Shown piece after piece: positions 1-8,727 of a stretch of DNA of 10,319 bases (positions are counted from its first letter, which is position 1; every line of letters starts with the position of its first letter). The notes under the pieces are model-generated. The model saw only the letters and a list, made by a program, of their open reading frames with translations. It was not told where the DNA came from and made no database searches. The translations under genes were made by a program, and so were the position numbers. The stretch spans positions 1 through 10,319 of the forward strand of contig CAAGGJ010000151.1 of the NCBI GenBank assembly GCA_900769345.1. Reading direction: 5' to 3'. Origin of the DNA: Bacteroidales bacterium (GTDB lineage: Bacteria; Bacteroidota; Bacteroidia; Bacteroidales; Muribaculaceae).

Positions 1-36
1 ACACTTTTAATATCAATATATTAGCCTCTATACCTT

Positions 37-2976
37 ATGCGAAACATATTGTTGATAATGTGCACCGTGATGACACTTGCCAGCAGCAAGGCAATGCGTC
101 GGATATCACTAAATTCAGCCGATGGCAAAGCTGAGTGGAAAGTGGCGCGGCAGATAGACCTGCTCGGCTACACAGGACAGCGAATCTCCCAATCGAGTTT
201 TAATTTCAGCAACTCGATAGATGCTGTAGTGCCGGGATGCACATTCACCTCATGGGTGGAGGCAGGGTTGGTGGACAATCCCGAGTATGGCGACAACATC
301 TATCTCGTTGATGAGACATACTATAATCGTCCTATGTGGTACAGATGCTTATTTGCCACCCCGGCGCACACCGAGGGCCAGCGCGTGTGGCTGCATTTCG
401 ACAATACCAACCGTTTTGCCGATTTTTATCTCAACGGCAAGAAAATTTCGGGCAAGGCGAGTTCGGTGAAAGATGTGAGCGGTCACATGATAAGAACCAA
501 GTTCGACATCACCGATATGCTTGCTGCCGACGGGCAGAATGTGGTGGCAGTGCTCATCTATGACCCCGACCAGAAGAAAACTCGCACGGCGAGCGACATC
601 TATGGCGTGGCATGCAGCCCCAGCTACCTTGCCGGGGCAGGGTGGGACTGGATGCCATACGTTCCCGGCCGCTTGGCAGGCATCACCGGCAATGTGTATA
701 TGCAAGTAACCGGCGATGTGGTGCTCGAAGACCCGTGGGTGCGTAGCGAATTGCCATCGATGAGTAGAGCCGAAGTGAAAGTGAGCACCCGCGTGCGCAA
801 TGCATCGACTGCAGCGCAAACCGTGAGCATTATCGGCACCATAGAGCCCGGCGACATACAGTTTGGCAAGACCATAACTTTGAACGGCGGCGAAAGCAGC
901 GAAGTGAAGTTCGACAACGCCGAGTTTCAGCAACTGATAATCGACAATCCCCGCTTGTGGTGGCCCAATGGCTACGGCGAGCCCAATATGTACACTTGCC
1001 ACATACGGTGCATAGCCGGCGATGAGGTGCTCGATGATAAGACCGTGAATTTCGGTATTCGCAAATATGAATATCGTTTTCCCGAAAATTCGGCAGGTTA
1101 TCCCGTGATGCAACTCTACGTCAACGGCAAGCGCGTATATGTGAAGGGAGGCAATTGGGGGATGAGCGAATATCTGCTGCGCTGCCATGGCGAAGAATAT
1201 GAGAAGAAGATACGCCTCCATAAGGAGATGAATTACAATATGATACGCCTGTGGACCGGTTGCGTGACCGACGATGAGTTTTATGACTATTGCGACCGCT
1301 ACGGCATGATGGTGTGGGATGATTTTTGGTTGTATGTATCGTTTTCGGCAGTGGCGCAGCCCGAAGCATTCAAAGCCAATGCCCTCGACAAGGTGCGACG
1401 TCTGCGCAATCACCCCTCGATAGCCGTGTGGTGTGGTGCCAACGAGACTACGCCTCCTGACGACCTGAACAACTATCTGCGACAATTGATAAGCGAAGAA
1501 GATGCCGGAGATCGCTTGTATCAGCCGTGTTCCAACAAGGACGGACTCTCGGGCAGCGGGTGGTGGACCAATCAGACCCCCGACCGCTACTTCGATTCGG
1601 CATCGAATGCTATGGCGTTCGACGGCACCAATTATCCCGGCTATTTCACATCGACCACAGGCTATGGAATGCGCACCGAGATAGGCCTTGCCACATTCCC
1701 CACCTACGAAAGCGTGCGAGAATTTATCCCCGAAGATCAGCAATGGCCCTTGCCGAGTGATGATGTGCTCCGCAACGAAGATTTCACCGTGTGGAATCAT
1801 CACTTTTTCGGCAAAGAAGGCGGCAATGCCGGTCCGGTGGACTATAAGAACTCCGTGAATAATCGATATGGCGAGTCGGCGAGCCTCGAAGATTTTTGCG
1901 AAAAGGCACAATTGCTCAATATCGAGGACTCGAAAGGCATGTATGAATCGTGGAACGACAAGATGTGGAACGATGCCTCAGGATTGCTGATATGGATGAG
2001 CAATCCCGCCTATCCCGCATTTGTGTGGCAGACCTACGACTATTATTACGACTTCACAGGCACCTATTGGGGCGTGAAAAAAGCGTGCGAGCATCATCAC
2101 ATACAGTGGAATTCACTCACCAATAGTGTGAAAGTGATAAATACCGGCGGCACCGACATCGATCAGGCGGTGGCAAAGGCCACCGTTTACGACATTGCCG
2201 GCAACGAAATGAGCGCCTGCAGCAAGCAAAGGGTGGTTACAGCGCCCTCGTCGCGTTCGATTGAGGCATTTTCTCTCAATTTAGATGCCGGAGAAGGTGA
2301 TGTGAGCGATGTGCGTTTTATCCGTCTGACACTCACCGATCGTTACGGTGCATTGCTGTCGGAAAACTTCTATTGGACCAACGGAAAAGAGAAATACAAC
2401 TATCGAGCCCTTCAAAATATGCCCGATGCACAAGTGCGGGTGGAAGTGAGCGATAAGTCGCGCCTTGGTGAAGGCATAGTGCTCCTCACACTGATCAACG
2501 AAAGCACCACAGTGGCATTTGCCAATCGCGTGCGCATAGTGAACAGCCTTACCGGCGAGCGCATCTTGCCCGCAATTATGAGCGACAACTATATCACCCT
2601 TATGCCCGGAGAGAGTAAGGTCATAACAGTGGAAGCCGATGTGAATGCTATGCAGCAAGGTTTCGATGTGATGCTCAAGCAGTATGGTTGCCGCGAGCGC
2701 AAGGTGGCAAGCAGCGAGGTTTCGGGCATCGAAGAGATGGAAATCGACGGCGGCGAACCTGAATATAAGATTATCAGCCGTCGGCGAAGCATAGAAGTGG
2801 TGGCACAGGCGTGGACAACGGCGCAAGTTAGAGTGCACAATCTGCAAGGCATGGAAGTGGCACGACAGCCGATGCAAGGCCGCCGCGCAAGCATGGAATT
2901 GCCCGCCGAAGGCATATATGTGGTGTGTGTGGAAAGCGCCGAAACTGCATATACTCAAAAAGTGATAGTGAAATAA
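37..2976 (+). CDS. Secreted GH2 glycoside hydrolase, beta-mannosidase/exo-glucosaminidase-like, with T9SS-like C-terminal tail
   Basis: This 979-residue enzyme probably hydrolyses a beta-linked sugar from a glycan outside the cytoplasm. Seen: a hydrophobic N-terminal signal peptide (about residues 1-19); a GH2 sugar-binding jelly roll (about 30-230); an Ig-like domain (about 235-345); a TIM barrel (about 350-690) with RLWTG, WDDFW and NHPSIAVWCGANE; and two Ig-like modules (about 695-890) with SENFYW and DNYITLMPGE motifs. By GH2 family knowledge the acid/base is E470 (in ANE) and the nucleophile is E548 (in MRTEIG). The C-terminal module order resembles exo-beta-D-glucosaminidases and plant endo-beta-mannosidase. 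However, an NE rather than SD acid/base argues against the classical exo-chitosanase type. Residues about 893-979, ending GIYVVCVESAETAYTQKVIVK-like, resemble a T9SS type A sorting domain, so surface or extracellular location is inferred. The exact substrate is unknown; beta-mannoside, beta-galactoside or beta-glucuronide are all possible. The ATG at 37 is chosen because the signal peptide starts there; its leader is AT-rich. Confidence 0.9.
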   Translation: MRNILLIMCTVMTLASSKAMRRISLNSADGKAEWKVARQIDLLGYTGQRISQSSFNFSNSIDAVVPGCTFTSWVEAGLVDNPEYGDNIYLVDETYYNRPMWYRCLFATPAHTEGQRVWLHFDNTNRFADFYLNGKKISGKASSVKDVSGHMIRTKFDITDMLAADGQNVVAVLIYDPDQKKTRTASDIYGVACSPSYLAGAGWDWMPYVPGRLAGITGNVYMQVTGDVVLEDPWVRSELPSMSRAEVKVSTRVRNASTAAQTVSIIGTIEPGDIQFGKTITLNGGESSEVKFDNAEFQQLIIDNPRLWWPNGYGEPNMYTCHIRCIAGDEVLDDKTVNFGIRKYEYRFPENSAGYPVMQLYVNGKRVYVKGGNWGMSEYLLRCHGEEYEKKIRLHKEMNYNMIRLWTGCVTDDEFYDYCDRYGMMVWDDFWLYVSFSAVAQPEAFKANALDKVRRLRNHPSIAVWCGANETTPPDDLNNYLRQLISEEDAGDRLYQPCSNKDGLSGSGWWTNQTPDRYFDSASNAMAFDGTNYPGYFTSTTGYGMRTEIGLATFPTYESVREFIPEDQQWPLPSDDVLRNEDFTVWNHHFFGKEGGNAGPVDYKNSVNNRYGESASLEDFCEKAQLLNIEDSKGMYESWNDKMWNDASGLLIWMSNPAYPAFVWQTYDYYYDFTGTYWGVKKACEHHHIQWNSLTNSVKVINTGGTDIDQAVAKATVYDIAGNEMSACSKQRVVTAPSSRSIEAFSLNLDAGEGDVSDVRFIRLTLTDRYGALLSENFYWTNGKEKYNYRALQNMPDAQVRVEVSDKSRLGEGIVLLTLINESTTVAFANRVRIVNSLTGERILPAIMSDNYITLMPGESKVITVEADVNAMQQGFDVMLKQYGCRERKVASSEVSGIEEMEIDGGEPEYKIISRRRSIEVVAQAWTTAQVRVHNLQGMEVARQPMQGRRASMELPAEGIYVVCVESAETAYTQKVIVK

Positions 2977-3015
2977 CAGTAATAACCAAAAAACTAAATA
3001 TAACTAAAAAGTGCT

Positions 3016-6000
3016 ATGATAAAAAAATGGATGATGCTGCTACTTGTGGCAGCAATGCCCGTGGTGGCTAACAGCGAGAATCGCATATCGCTCAACAGCA
3101 TCGATGGTGGAGCAGAGTGGCAACTTTGCCCTCAAGACGAGCTCAAAGGCGTGTCGGGTTGCGCTGTGTCACAGCCCGGATTTGTGATGCCGGCGAGTGC
3201 AGTGCCCGGCGTGGTACCCGGCGTGACATTCACAGCCTATGTAAATGCCGGAAAAGAGAAAGACCCGAATTTTGCCGACAATATATATCGCGTTGACGAA
3301 ACCCGCTACAGCCGCCCGTTCTGGTACAGATGCGAGTTTGCTACGCCCAAAAGTGTCAAGAAAGGCACTCGTGTGTGGCTGAGATTTGACAATACCAACC
3401 GATTTGCCGATTTCTATTTCAATGGTGAGAAACTGTCGGGGACAGCCGAATCGACCAAGGACGTGAGCGGCCATATGATGCGCACCAAGTATGATGTAAC
3501 CCATCTGCTTCGTAAAGATGGCAAAAACGCCGTGGCAGTGCTCATCTACGACCCCGACCAGAAGAAAACCCGCGACGACAAGGGGCCGTATGGCGTGGCT
3601 TGCAGCCCGAGCTACCTTGCCGGAGCAGGATGGGACTGGATGCCATACGTGCCCGGTCGCTTGGCCGGTATCACAGGCTATGCGTGGCTCGAAGTCACCG
3701 GCGATGTGGTGATGGACGACCCTTGGGTGCGCAGTGAATTGCCTACGCTCGAGAAGGCGAAGATAGAGATACGCAGCGGCTTGAAAAACGCATCGAAAAC
3801 CAAACGCACCGTCACTTTGAATGCCACTATCTCCCCCGGCAACATCAAGGTGAAGAAATCCGTGGAAGTGATGCCGCTCTCTACAAGTCAAATCACGCTT
3901 ACCGACGAAGAATTCAAGCAATTGGTGATAGATAATCCTCGCTTGTGGTGGCCAAACGGCTACGGCGAGCCCAACCTCTATGAATGTAAACTACAGGTGA
4001 AAGAAGGCGGCAAAGTGCTCGACGAGCGCAAGGTGACCTTTGGAATCAAGAAGTATGAATATAAGATGGTGGACAACAAAGTGGGCTACCCCGTGATGAC
4101 CTTCTTTATCAATGGTCAAAAACTCTTCCTCAAAGGCGGAAACTGGGGTATGAGCGAATATCTGCTTCGTTGCCAGGGCAAAGAATATGAGAAAAAGATA
4201 AAACTGCATAAGGAGATGAATTACAATGTGATACGCCTGTGGACAGGATGCGTCACCGATGATGAATTTTACGACTATTGCGACCGCTATGGCATAATGG
4301 TTTGGAACGACTTTTGGCTCTATGTGGCATACAACGATGTGGCACAGCCCGAAGCCTTCAAAGCCAATGCCCTCGACAAAGTGCGCCGATTGCGCAATCA
4401 TCCGTCGATAGCACTGTGGTGTGGAGCCAACGAGACCCACCCAGCCAAGAATCTCGACGACTATCTGCGCCAAATGGTGGCAGAAGAAGATGCCGGCGAC
4501 CGCATGTATAAGTCGTGCTCCAACCAAGACGGCCTGTCGGGCAGCGGCTGGTGGGGCAATCAGCCTCCGCGTCACCATTTCGAGACCTCTGGAAGCAATC
4601 TTGCTTTCAACGACCCCCCATATCCCTACGGAATCGACTACGGCTATGGCATGCGTTCGGAGATAGGTATGGCTACCTTCCCAACCTACGAGAGCGTGCG
4701 CCTATTTATCCCTGAGGACAAATTGTGGCCATTGCCTACCGATGAGCAACTCAAGGACGACAACGATAACGTGTGGAACAAGCACTTTTTCGGACGCGAA
4801 GCATCGAATGCCAATCCTATAAATTACCGCAAATCGGTAGACGAGCGCTATGGCAAGTCGGCAAGCCTCGAAGAATTTTGCGAAAAGGCGCAATTACTCA
4901 ATATTGAGGATATGAAGGGAATGTACGAAGCCTGGAACGACAAGATGTGGAACGATGCGGCAGGTTTGATAATATGGATGAGCCAATCGGCATACCCGTC
5001 GTTTGTATGGCAGACCTACGACTATTATTACGACTTCACGGGGGCATATTGGGGCGCCAAGAAGGCGTGTGAACATCGCCATATACAGTGGAACTCGTCG
5101 AACAACAGTGTTAAGGTGATAAACACCACCGGCGAACCATTGCGCGGAGTGACAGCCTCAGCCACCGTTTATGACCTATCGGGAAAAGAATTGCCCGAAT
5201 TCGGTGCAAGCAAGACTATCGATGTGGAGGCAAGCAATATAGCTGAGGCTATGGTGCTCAATTTCAATCCCTACAACCTTGCTCGCGGCAAGAACACTGT
5301 AGCATCGACCGAGAAAGACGGCAACACAGCCGCTCGTATGTGCGACGGAGCAGCCGGCAGCCGATGGGAGAGCGTGTATAGCGATGGACAGTGGATATAT
5401 GTAGATCTCGGAGAGAGCCAACCGCTTGGCAATGTGGTGATAAAGTGGGAAGCAGCCTATGCCGGCGAATATGAAATAATGCTCTCGGACGACGCTCGAG
5501 ATTGGCGCAGCGTGTATGCACAAAAGCAAGGTAAGGGCGGCACCGAGCAGATAGACCTTGGCGGAGCAAAGGCACGATATGTGAAGCTCAACTGCATGAA
5601 ACGCGCCACGATGTTCGGCTTTTCGGTGTTTGAGATGGAAGTATATCCCGCAGCGATGGCCGAGAACATCGCGAGCGATATTCAATTCCTCAAATTGCAA
5701 CTTCGCGACAGCGATGGCACTTTGCTTTCGGAGAATTTCTATTGGCGCAATGCCTGCAAGGAACTCGATTACACCGCGCTCGGCAGTCTGCCCGCAGCTG
5801 ATGTGCAATGTCGCATATTGAGCAACATGAAGCAAGGCAGAATGCAGATGGAAGTGAGCAATCACTCGGCTACGGTGGCATTTGGCAATCGCCTGCGCCT
5901 TGTTGATGCAGAGTCGGGAGAGCGCATATTACCCGTGATTATGGACGACAATTATATCACCCTTATGCCCGGTGAAAAGCGCATTATCGATTTGCAACTG

Positions 6001-6087
6001 CCCGACGAGTGCAATAGCCGAAATATAGCATTGCTTTTGAAGCAATATGGTAAGAAAGAAAAAACTGTAATAAATATAGAAAGATAG
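3016..6087 (+). CDS. Secreted GH2 glycoside hydrolase paralogue with an inserted F5/8 type C (CBM32-like) domain
   Basis: This 1023-residue enzyme is a tandem paralogue of the preceding gene and aligns with it over the whole catalytic core. Seen: a signal peptide (about 1-19, ending PVVANS, no lipobox cysteine); a GH2 jelly roll (about 24-235); an Ig-like domain (about 240-350); a TIM barrel (about 355-693); and C-terminal Ig-like modules. The inferred acid/base is E473 (in WCGANE) and the nucleophile is E549 (in MRSEIG). An F5/8 type C/discoidin-like domain occupies about residues 751-878 (starts NLARGKNTVAS, contains RWESVYSDGQWIYVDLGE, ends FEMEVYP). It sits between two strands of the first C-terminal Ig module, where the neighbour has only a short loop. 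Such domains commonly bind carbohydrate, so it may hold the enzyme on its substrate. The protein ends right after the last Ig module (LLKQYGKKEK) and lacks the sorting tail of its neighbour, so periplasmic residence is possible. The 39-base A-rich gap upstream has no Shine-Dalgarno, as usual in Bacteroidota, and suggests cotranscription. Confidence 0.9.
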   Translation: MIKKWMMLLLVAAMPVVANSENRISLNSIDGGAEWQLCPQDELKGVSGCAVSQPGFVMPASAVPGVVPGVTFTAYVNAGKEKDPNFADNIYRVDETRYSRPFWYRCEFATPKSVKKGTRVWLRFDNTNRFADFYFNGEKLSGTAESTKDVSGHMMRTKYDVTHLLRKDGKNAVAVLIYDPDQKKTRDDKGPYGVACSPSYLAGAGWDWMPYVPGRLAGITGYAWLEVTGDVVMDDPWVRSELPTLEKAKIEIRSGLKNASKTKRTVTLNATISPGNIKVKKSVEVMPLSTSQITLTDEEFKQLVIDNPRLWWPNGYGEPNLYECKLQVKEGGKVLDERKVTFGIKKYEYKMVDNKVGYPVMTFFINGQKLFLKGGNWGMSEYLLRCQGKEYEKKIKLHKEMNYNVIRLWTGCVTDDEFYDYCDRYGIMVWNDFWLYVAYNDVAQPEAFKANALDKVRRLRNHPSIALWCGANETHPAKNLDDYLRQMVAEEDAGDRMYKSCSNQDGLSGSGWWGNQPPRHHFETSGSNLAFNDPPYPYGIDYGYGMRSEIGMATFPTYESVRLFIPEDKLWPLPTDEQLKDDNDNVWNKHFFGREASNANPINYRKSVDERYGKSASLEEFCEKAQLLNIEDMKGMYEAWNDKMWNDAAGLIIWMSQSAYPSFVWQTYDYYYDFTGAYWGAKKACEHRHIQWNSSNNSVKVINTTGEPLRGVTASATVYDLSGKELPEFGASKTIDVEASNIAEAMVLNFNPYNLARGKNTVASTEKDGNTAARMCDGAAGSRWESVYSDGQWIYVDLGESQPLGNVVIKWEAAYAGEYEIMLSDDARDWRSVYAQKQGKGGTEQIDLGGAKARYVKLNCMKRATMFGFSVFEMEVYPAAMAENIASDIQFLKLQLRDSDGTLLSENFYWRNACKELDYTALGSLPAADVQCRILSNMKQGRMQMEVSNHSATVAFGNRLRLVDAESGERILPVIMDDNYITLMPGEKRIIDLQLPDECNSRNIALLLKQYGKKEKTVINIER

Positions 6088-6090
6088 ATA

Positions 6091-8727
6091 ATGAAACGAC
6101 AAACCATATGGTTGGTAACGTTCCTGCTGCTACCTTTAGCAGCATGGGGCGCTTTGCCTAAAGTAAATAACCTTACATGTGAACATTTGGTCAATCCTCC
6201 GGCTGTGAACACCACAGTGCCGCGACTGAGTTGGCAAATCGACGGCTGTAAGCGGCAGAGCGCCTATGCCATAGAAGTGTCGAGCGACAGTGTATCCTTG
6301 GTGCGTGGCAAAGCCGACTTGTGGAAATCGGGCAAGGTGCAAAGCGACCGCCAAGTGCTGGTGGACTATGCAGGCACGGCACTTGCCGAGCGCAGTCAGT
6401 GCTGGTGGCGTGTGAAAGTGTGGGATGAGCACCATCGCGAGTCGAAATGGAGCGCACCCGCACGTTTCGGCATAGGAATTATCGACGGAAATGCCATGCA
6501 TGGCAAATATATAGGCATGAATGGAGCCGATGGAAGCGATGTGCGCTCACCTTTGCTATTCAGCACTTTCAGCATCGATAAAAAGGAAAAAGGCAGAGTG
6601 ATGTGCCATGTCAATTCGCTTGGATATCACGAAGTGTATGTCAACGGCAAGAAAGTGGGCGATGCCGTGCTTGCTCCTGCAGTGTCGCAACTCGGAAAGC
6701 GTTCACTCATTGTTACTTACGACCTCACCGACTATGTTAGGTCCGGCGAAAACAGCATAGCACTATGGTTGGGGCAAGGGTGGTATAAAAAGACCACCTA
6801 CGGAGCGCAATACGACGGTCCCGTGGTTCGCGCCGAGATAGATCTATGCAATGCATCGGGCTACACTGTGCTTGCGAGCACCGATGAGACTTGGCGCGGC
6901 GTGGAAGGTGGATACTACGACACCGGCACATGGATGGCACTGCAATTTGGCGGCGAACATCTCGATGGCCGCATCAAGCCCGCCGATGTGACATCAGATG
7001 CACTGTGCAAACGCAAAAACCTACCGGTGACTGTGGTGCAAGTACCACAGCACAAGGTGACTCCACAGATGTGTGAGAACAATAGCATACGCCGCCAAAG
7101 CACAGCCGTCAAGGTAGTTGCAGAAGGCGAGAATGTGTGGGTGGCAGATATGGGCAGAGTGCTCACTGGCTGGTTTGAGATGGCATTGAGCGGAATGCAA
7201 TCGGGCGATGAAGTGAAGATAGAGTATTGTGACAATCTCGATAAGCAAGGGCATTTCGAGAGTCAAGGCGAAAGCGACATATATGTGTGCTCAGGTGCAG
7301 AGGAAGAGCGTTTTTGCAACAAATTTAATCACCATGCCTATCGCTATGTGCGCATAAGCGGGCTTCGCGAAGCACCTCAAGTGCAGGATATGGTAGGACT
7401 TCAGATATATGGCGACTATAGCGATGACGCAAGTTTCGAGTGTTCGGATAGCGACATTAATGCTATTCACGATATGGTGAAATACACTATGAGCTGCCTT
7501 ACTTTTGGCGGGTATATGGTGGATTGTCCCCACTTGGAACGCACAGGCTATGGTGGCGATGGCAACTCGTCGACAATGGCGCTTCAGACTATGTATGGCG
7601 TGGCGGGTACTTACGCCAACTGGTTGCAAGCGTGGGGCGATGCTATGCGGGAAGGCGGTAGTTTGCCCCATGTGGCACCCAATGCCGGGGCAGGCGGCGG
7701 CGGACCCTACTGGTGCGGATTTATAGTGCTTGCACCGTGGCGCACCTATCTCAACTACGGCGATCGGCGAGTGCTTGCCACCTACTATCCCTATATGAAA
7801 GAGTGGATGAAATATGTTGACAGCTACACTCGCGACGGTTTGTTGCGCCGCTGGCCCGACACCAAATATCGCGACTGGTATTTGGGCGACTGGTTGGCAC
7901 CGATGGGTGTGGATGCCGGCAATGAGCGTTCGGTCAATCTGGTGAGCAACTGCCTGGTGAGCGAGTGCCTCGATGCCATGAGCCGCATAGCACTTATATT
8001 GGGCGAAGGAGCCGAGAGTGCCCTATGGGCAATGAAGCGCGACGCCCTGCGCAAGCGCATAGATGAAGAATTTTATGATGCCGATGCGGCGGTGTATGCC
8101 ACCGGGTCGCAACTCGACATGACCTATGCCATGCTCACCGGTGTGGCACAAGGCGAGCGCTTGGAGCAAATGCGCCAACAGATGTTGCGACGCACTCGCG
8201 AGGTGTATAACACCCGACTGGCAGGTGGCTTGGTGGGCGTGCCCATTATTACGCAATGGCTGATAGATAATCACGAAGCCGACTTGATGTATAGCATGCT
8301 CAAGCAGCGCGGTTATCCCGGATATCTCTATATGATAGACAATAATGCCACCGCCACATGGGAATATTGGAGCGGCGAGCGCAGCCGAGTGCACAACTGC
8401 TACAATGGCATAGGCAATTGGTTCTATCAAGCCATAGGCGGCCTGCGCATCGATGATGGCGAGGTGGCATATAAGCATTTCACGATAGATGTGCAGATGC
8501 CCCAAGGCATAGATTGGGCAAAAATGAGCAAGCGTAGCCCCTACGGCACGATAAAAGTGGCGTGGAAGCGCAGCGACGAACGATTGAGTTACGAGGTCAC
8601 CGTACCGGCAGGCAGCACTGCCACGGTGAAGGTGCCCCAAGGCTACGAACTCGAGCAAAATTCAGCTTCGAAAAGCGAAATTGACCTCGAAGCCGGCAGC
8701 TACAGCATAAATTTTAAGAAAATTTGA
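6091..8727 (+). CDS. Secreted GH78 alpha-L-rhamnosidase
   Basis: This enzyme is predicted to release terminal alpha-L-rhamnose by an inverting mechanism. Seen in 878 residues: a signal peptide (about 1-21, ending AAWGA); an N-terminal Fn3-like domain (about 24-128, with the family-typical NPPAVNTTVPRLSWQI); the Bac_rhamnosid_N carbohydrate-binding-like domain (about 140-310, VNSLGYHEVYVNGKKVG); a beta-sandwich (about 325-440); an (alpha/alpha)6 barrel (about 447-785); and a C-terminal beta domain (about 787-870). The barrel carries DCPHLERTGYGGD, matching the GH78 pattern DCPxxERxGxxGD. This places D478, E483 (general acid) and D490 at the conserved acidic positions, and E758 in TATWEYW at the position of the general base. 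Length is normal and nothing looks broken. The start lies 3 bases after the upstream GH2 stop, so translation is probably coupled and all three hydrolase genes are likely one operon. The lack of a lipobox suggests a periplasmic enzyme. Family assignment is secure; the natural substrate is not determined. Confidence 0.93.
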   Translation: MKRQTIWLVTFLLLPLAAWGALPKVNNLTCEHLVNPPAVNTTVPRLSWQIDGCKRQSAYAIEVSSDSVSLVRGKADLWKSGKVQSDRQVLVDYAGTALAERSQCWWRVKVWDEHHRESKWSAPARFGIGIIDGNAMHGKYIGMNGADGSDVRSPLLFSTFSIDKKEKGRVMCHVNSLGYHEVYVNGKKVGDAVLAPAVSQLGKRSLIVTYDLTDYVRSGENSIALWLGQGWYKKTTYGAQYDGPVVRAEIDLCNASGYTVLASTDETWRGVEGGYYDTGTWMALQFGGEHLDGRIKPADVTSDALCKRKNLPVTVVQVPQHKVTPQMCENNSIRRQSTAVKVVAEGENVWVADMGRVLTGWFEMALSGMQSGDEVKIEYCDNLDKQGHFESQGESDIYVCSGAEEERFCNKFNHHAYRYVRISGLREAPQVQDMVGLQIYGDYSDDASFECSDSDINAIHDMVKYTMSCLTFGGYMVDCPHLERTGYGGDGNSSTMALQTMYGVAGTYANWLQAWGDAMREGGSLPHVAPNAGAGGGGPYWCGFIVLAPWRTYLNYGDRRVLATYYPYMKEWMKYVDSYTRDGLLRRWPDTKYRDWYLGDWLAPMGVDAGNERSVNLVSNCLVSECLDAMSRIALILGEGAESALWAMKRDALRKRIDEEFYDADAAVYATGSQLDMTYAMLTGVAQGERLEQMRQQMLRRTREVYNTRLAGGLVGVPIITQWLIDNHEADLMYSMLKQRGYPGYLYMIDNNATATWEYWSGERSRVHNCYNGIGNWFYQAIGGLRIDDGEVAYKHFTIDVQMPQGIDWAKMSKRSPYGTIKVAWKRSDERLSYEVTVPAGSTATVKVPQGYELEQNSASKSEIDLEAGSYSINFKKI

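Noticed and set aside
37..63. Possible lipobox in the first GH2 protein (LIMC, Cys at residue 9)
   Set aside because: The preceding segment is too short for a lipoprotein signal, Met at -1 is unsuitable, and the hydrophobic stretch continues past the cysteine. An ordinary signal peptide fits better.
1387..1461. Assignment of the GH2 copies as classical exo-beta-D-glucosaminidases (exo-chitosanases)
   Set aside because: The C-terminal module order fits that branch. However, characterised exo-chitosanases of this type use an Asp acid/base in an SD motif, while both copies here have NE, as in beta-mannosidases. The narrower name is not justified.
349..1911. A 520-codon open frame on the minus strand, antisense to the first GH2 gene
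   Set aside because: It is fully covered by a well-supported GH2 gene. Its translation is rich in His, Ala, Ile and Gly without recognisable motifs or a sensible start. Similar antisense open frames occur under every gene here, as expected from strong codon bias.
2977..3015. Possible terminator or promoter between the two GH2 genes
   Set aside because: The 39-base gap is A-rich with no hairpin and no -33/-7 promoter match. It looks like an ordinary intra-operon leader.
8023..8658. A 211-codon minus-strand open frame under the rhamnosidase gene
   Set aside because: It is a shadow of the GH78 reading frame, with low-complexity His/Ala-rich translation and no domain pattern. The sense strand encodes the conserved C-terminal domains.
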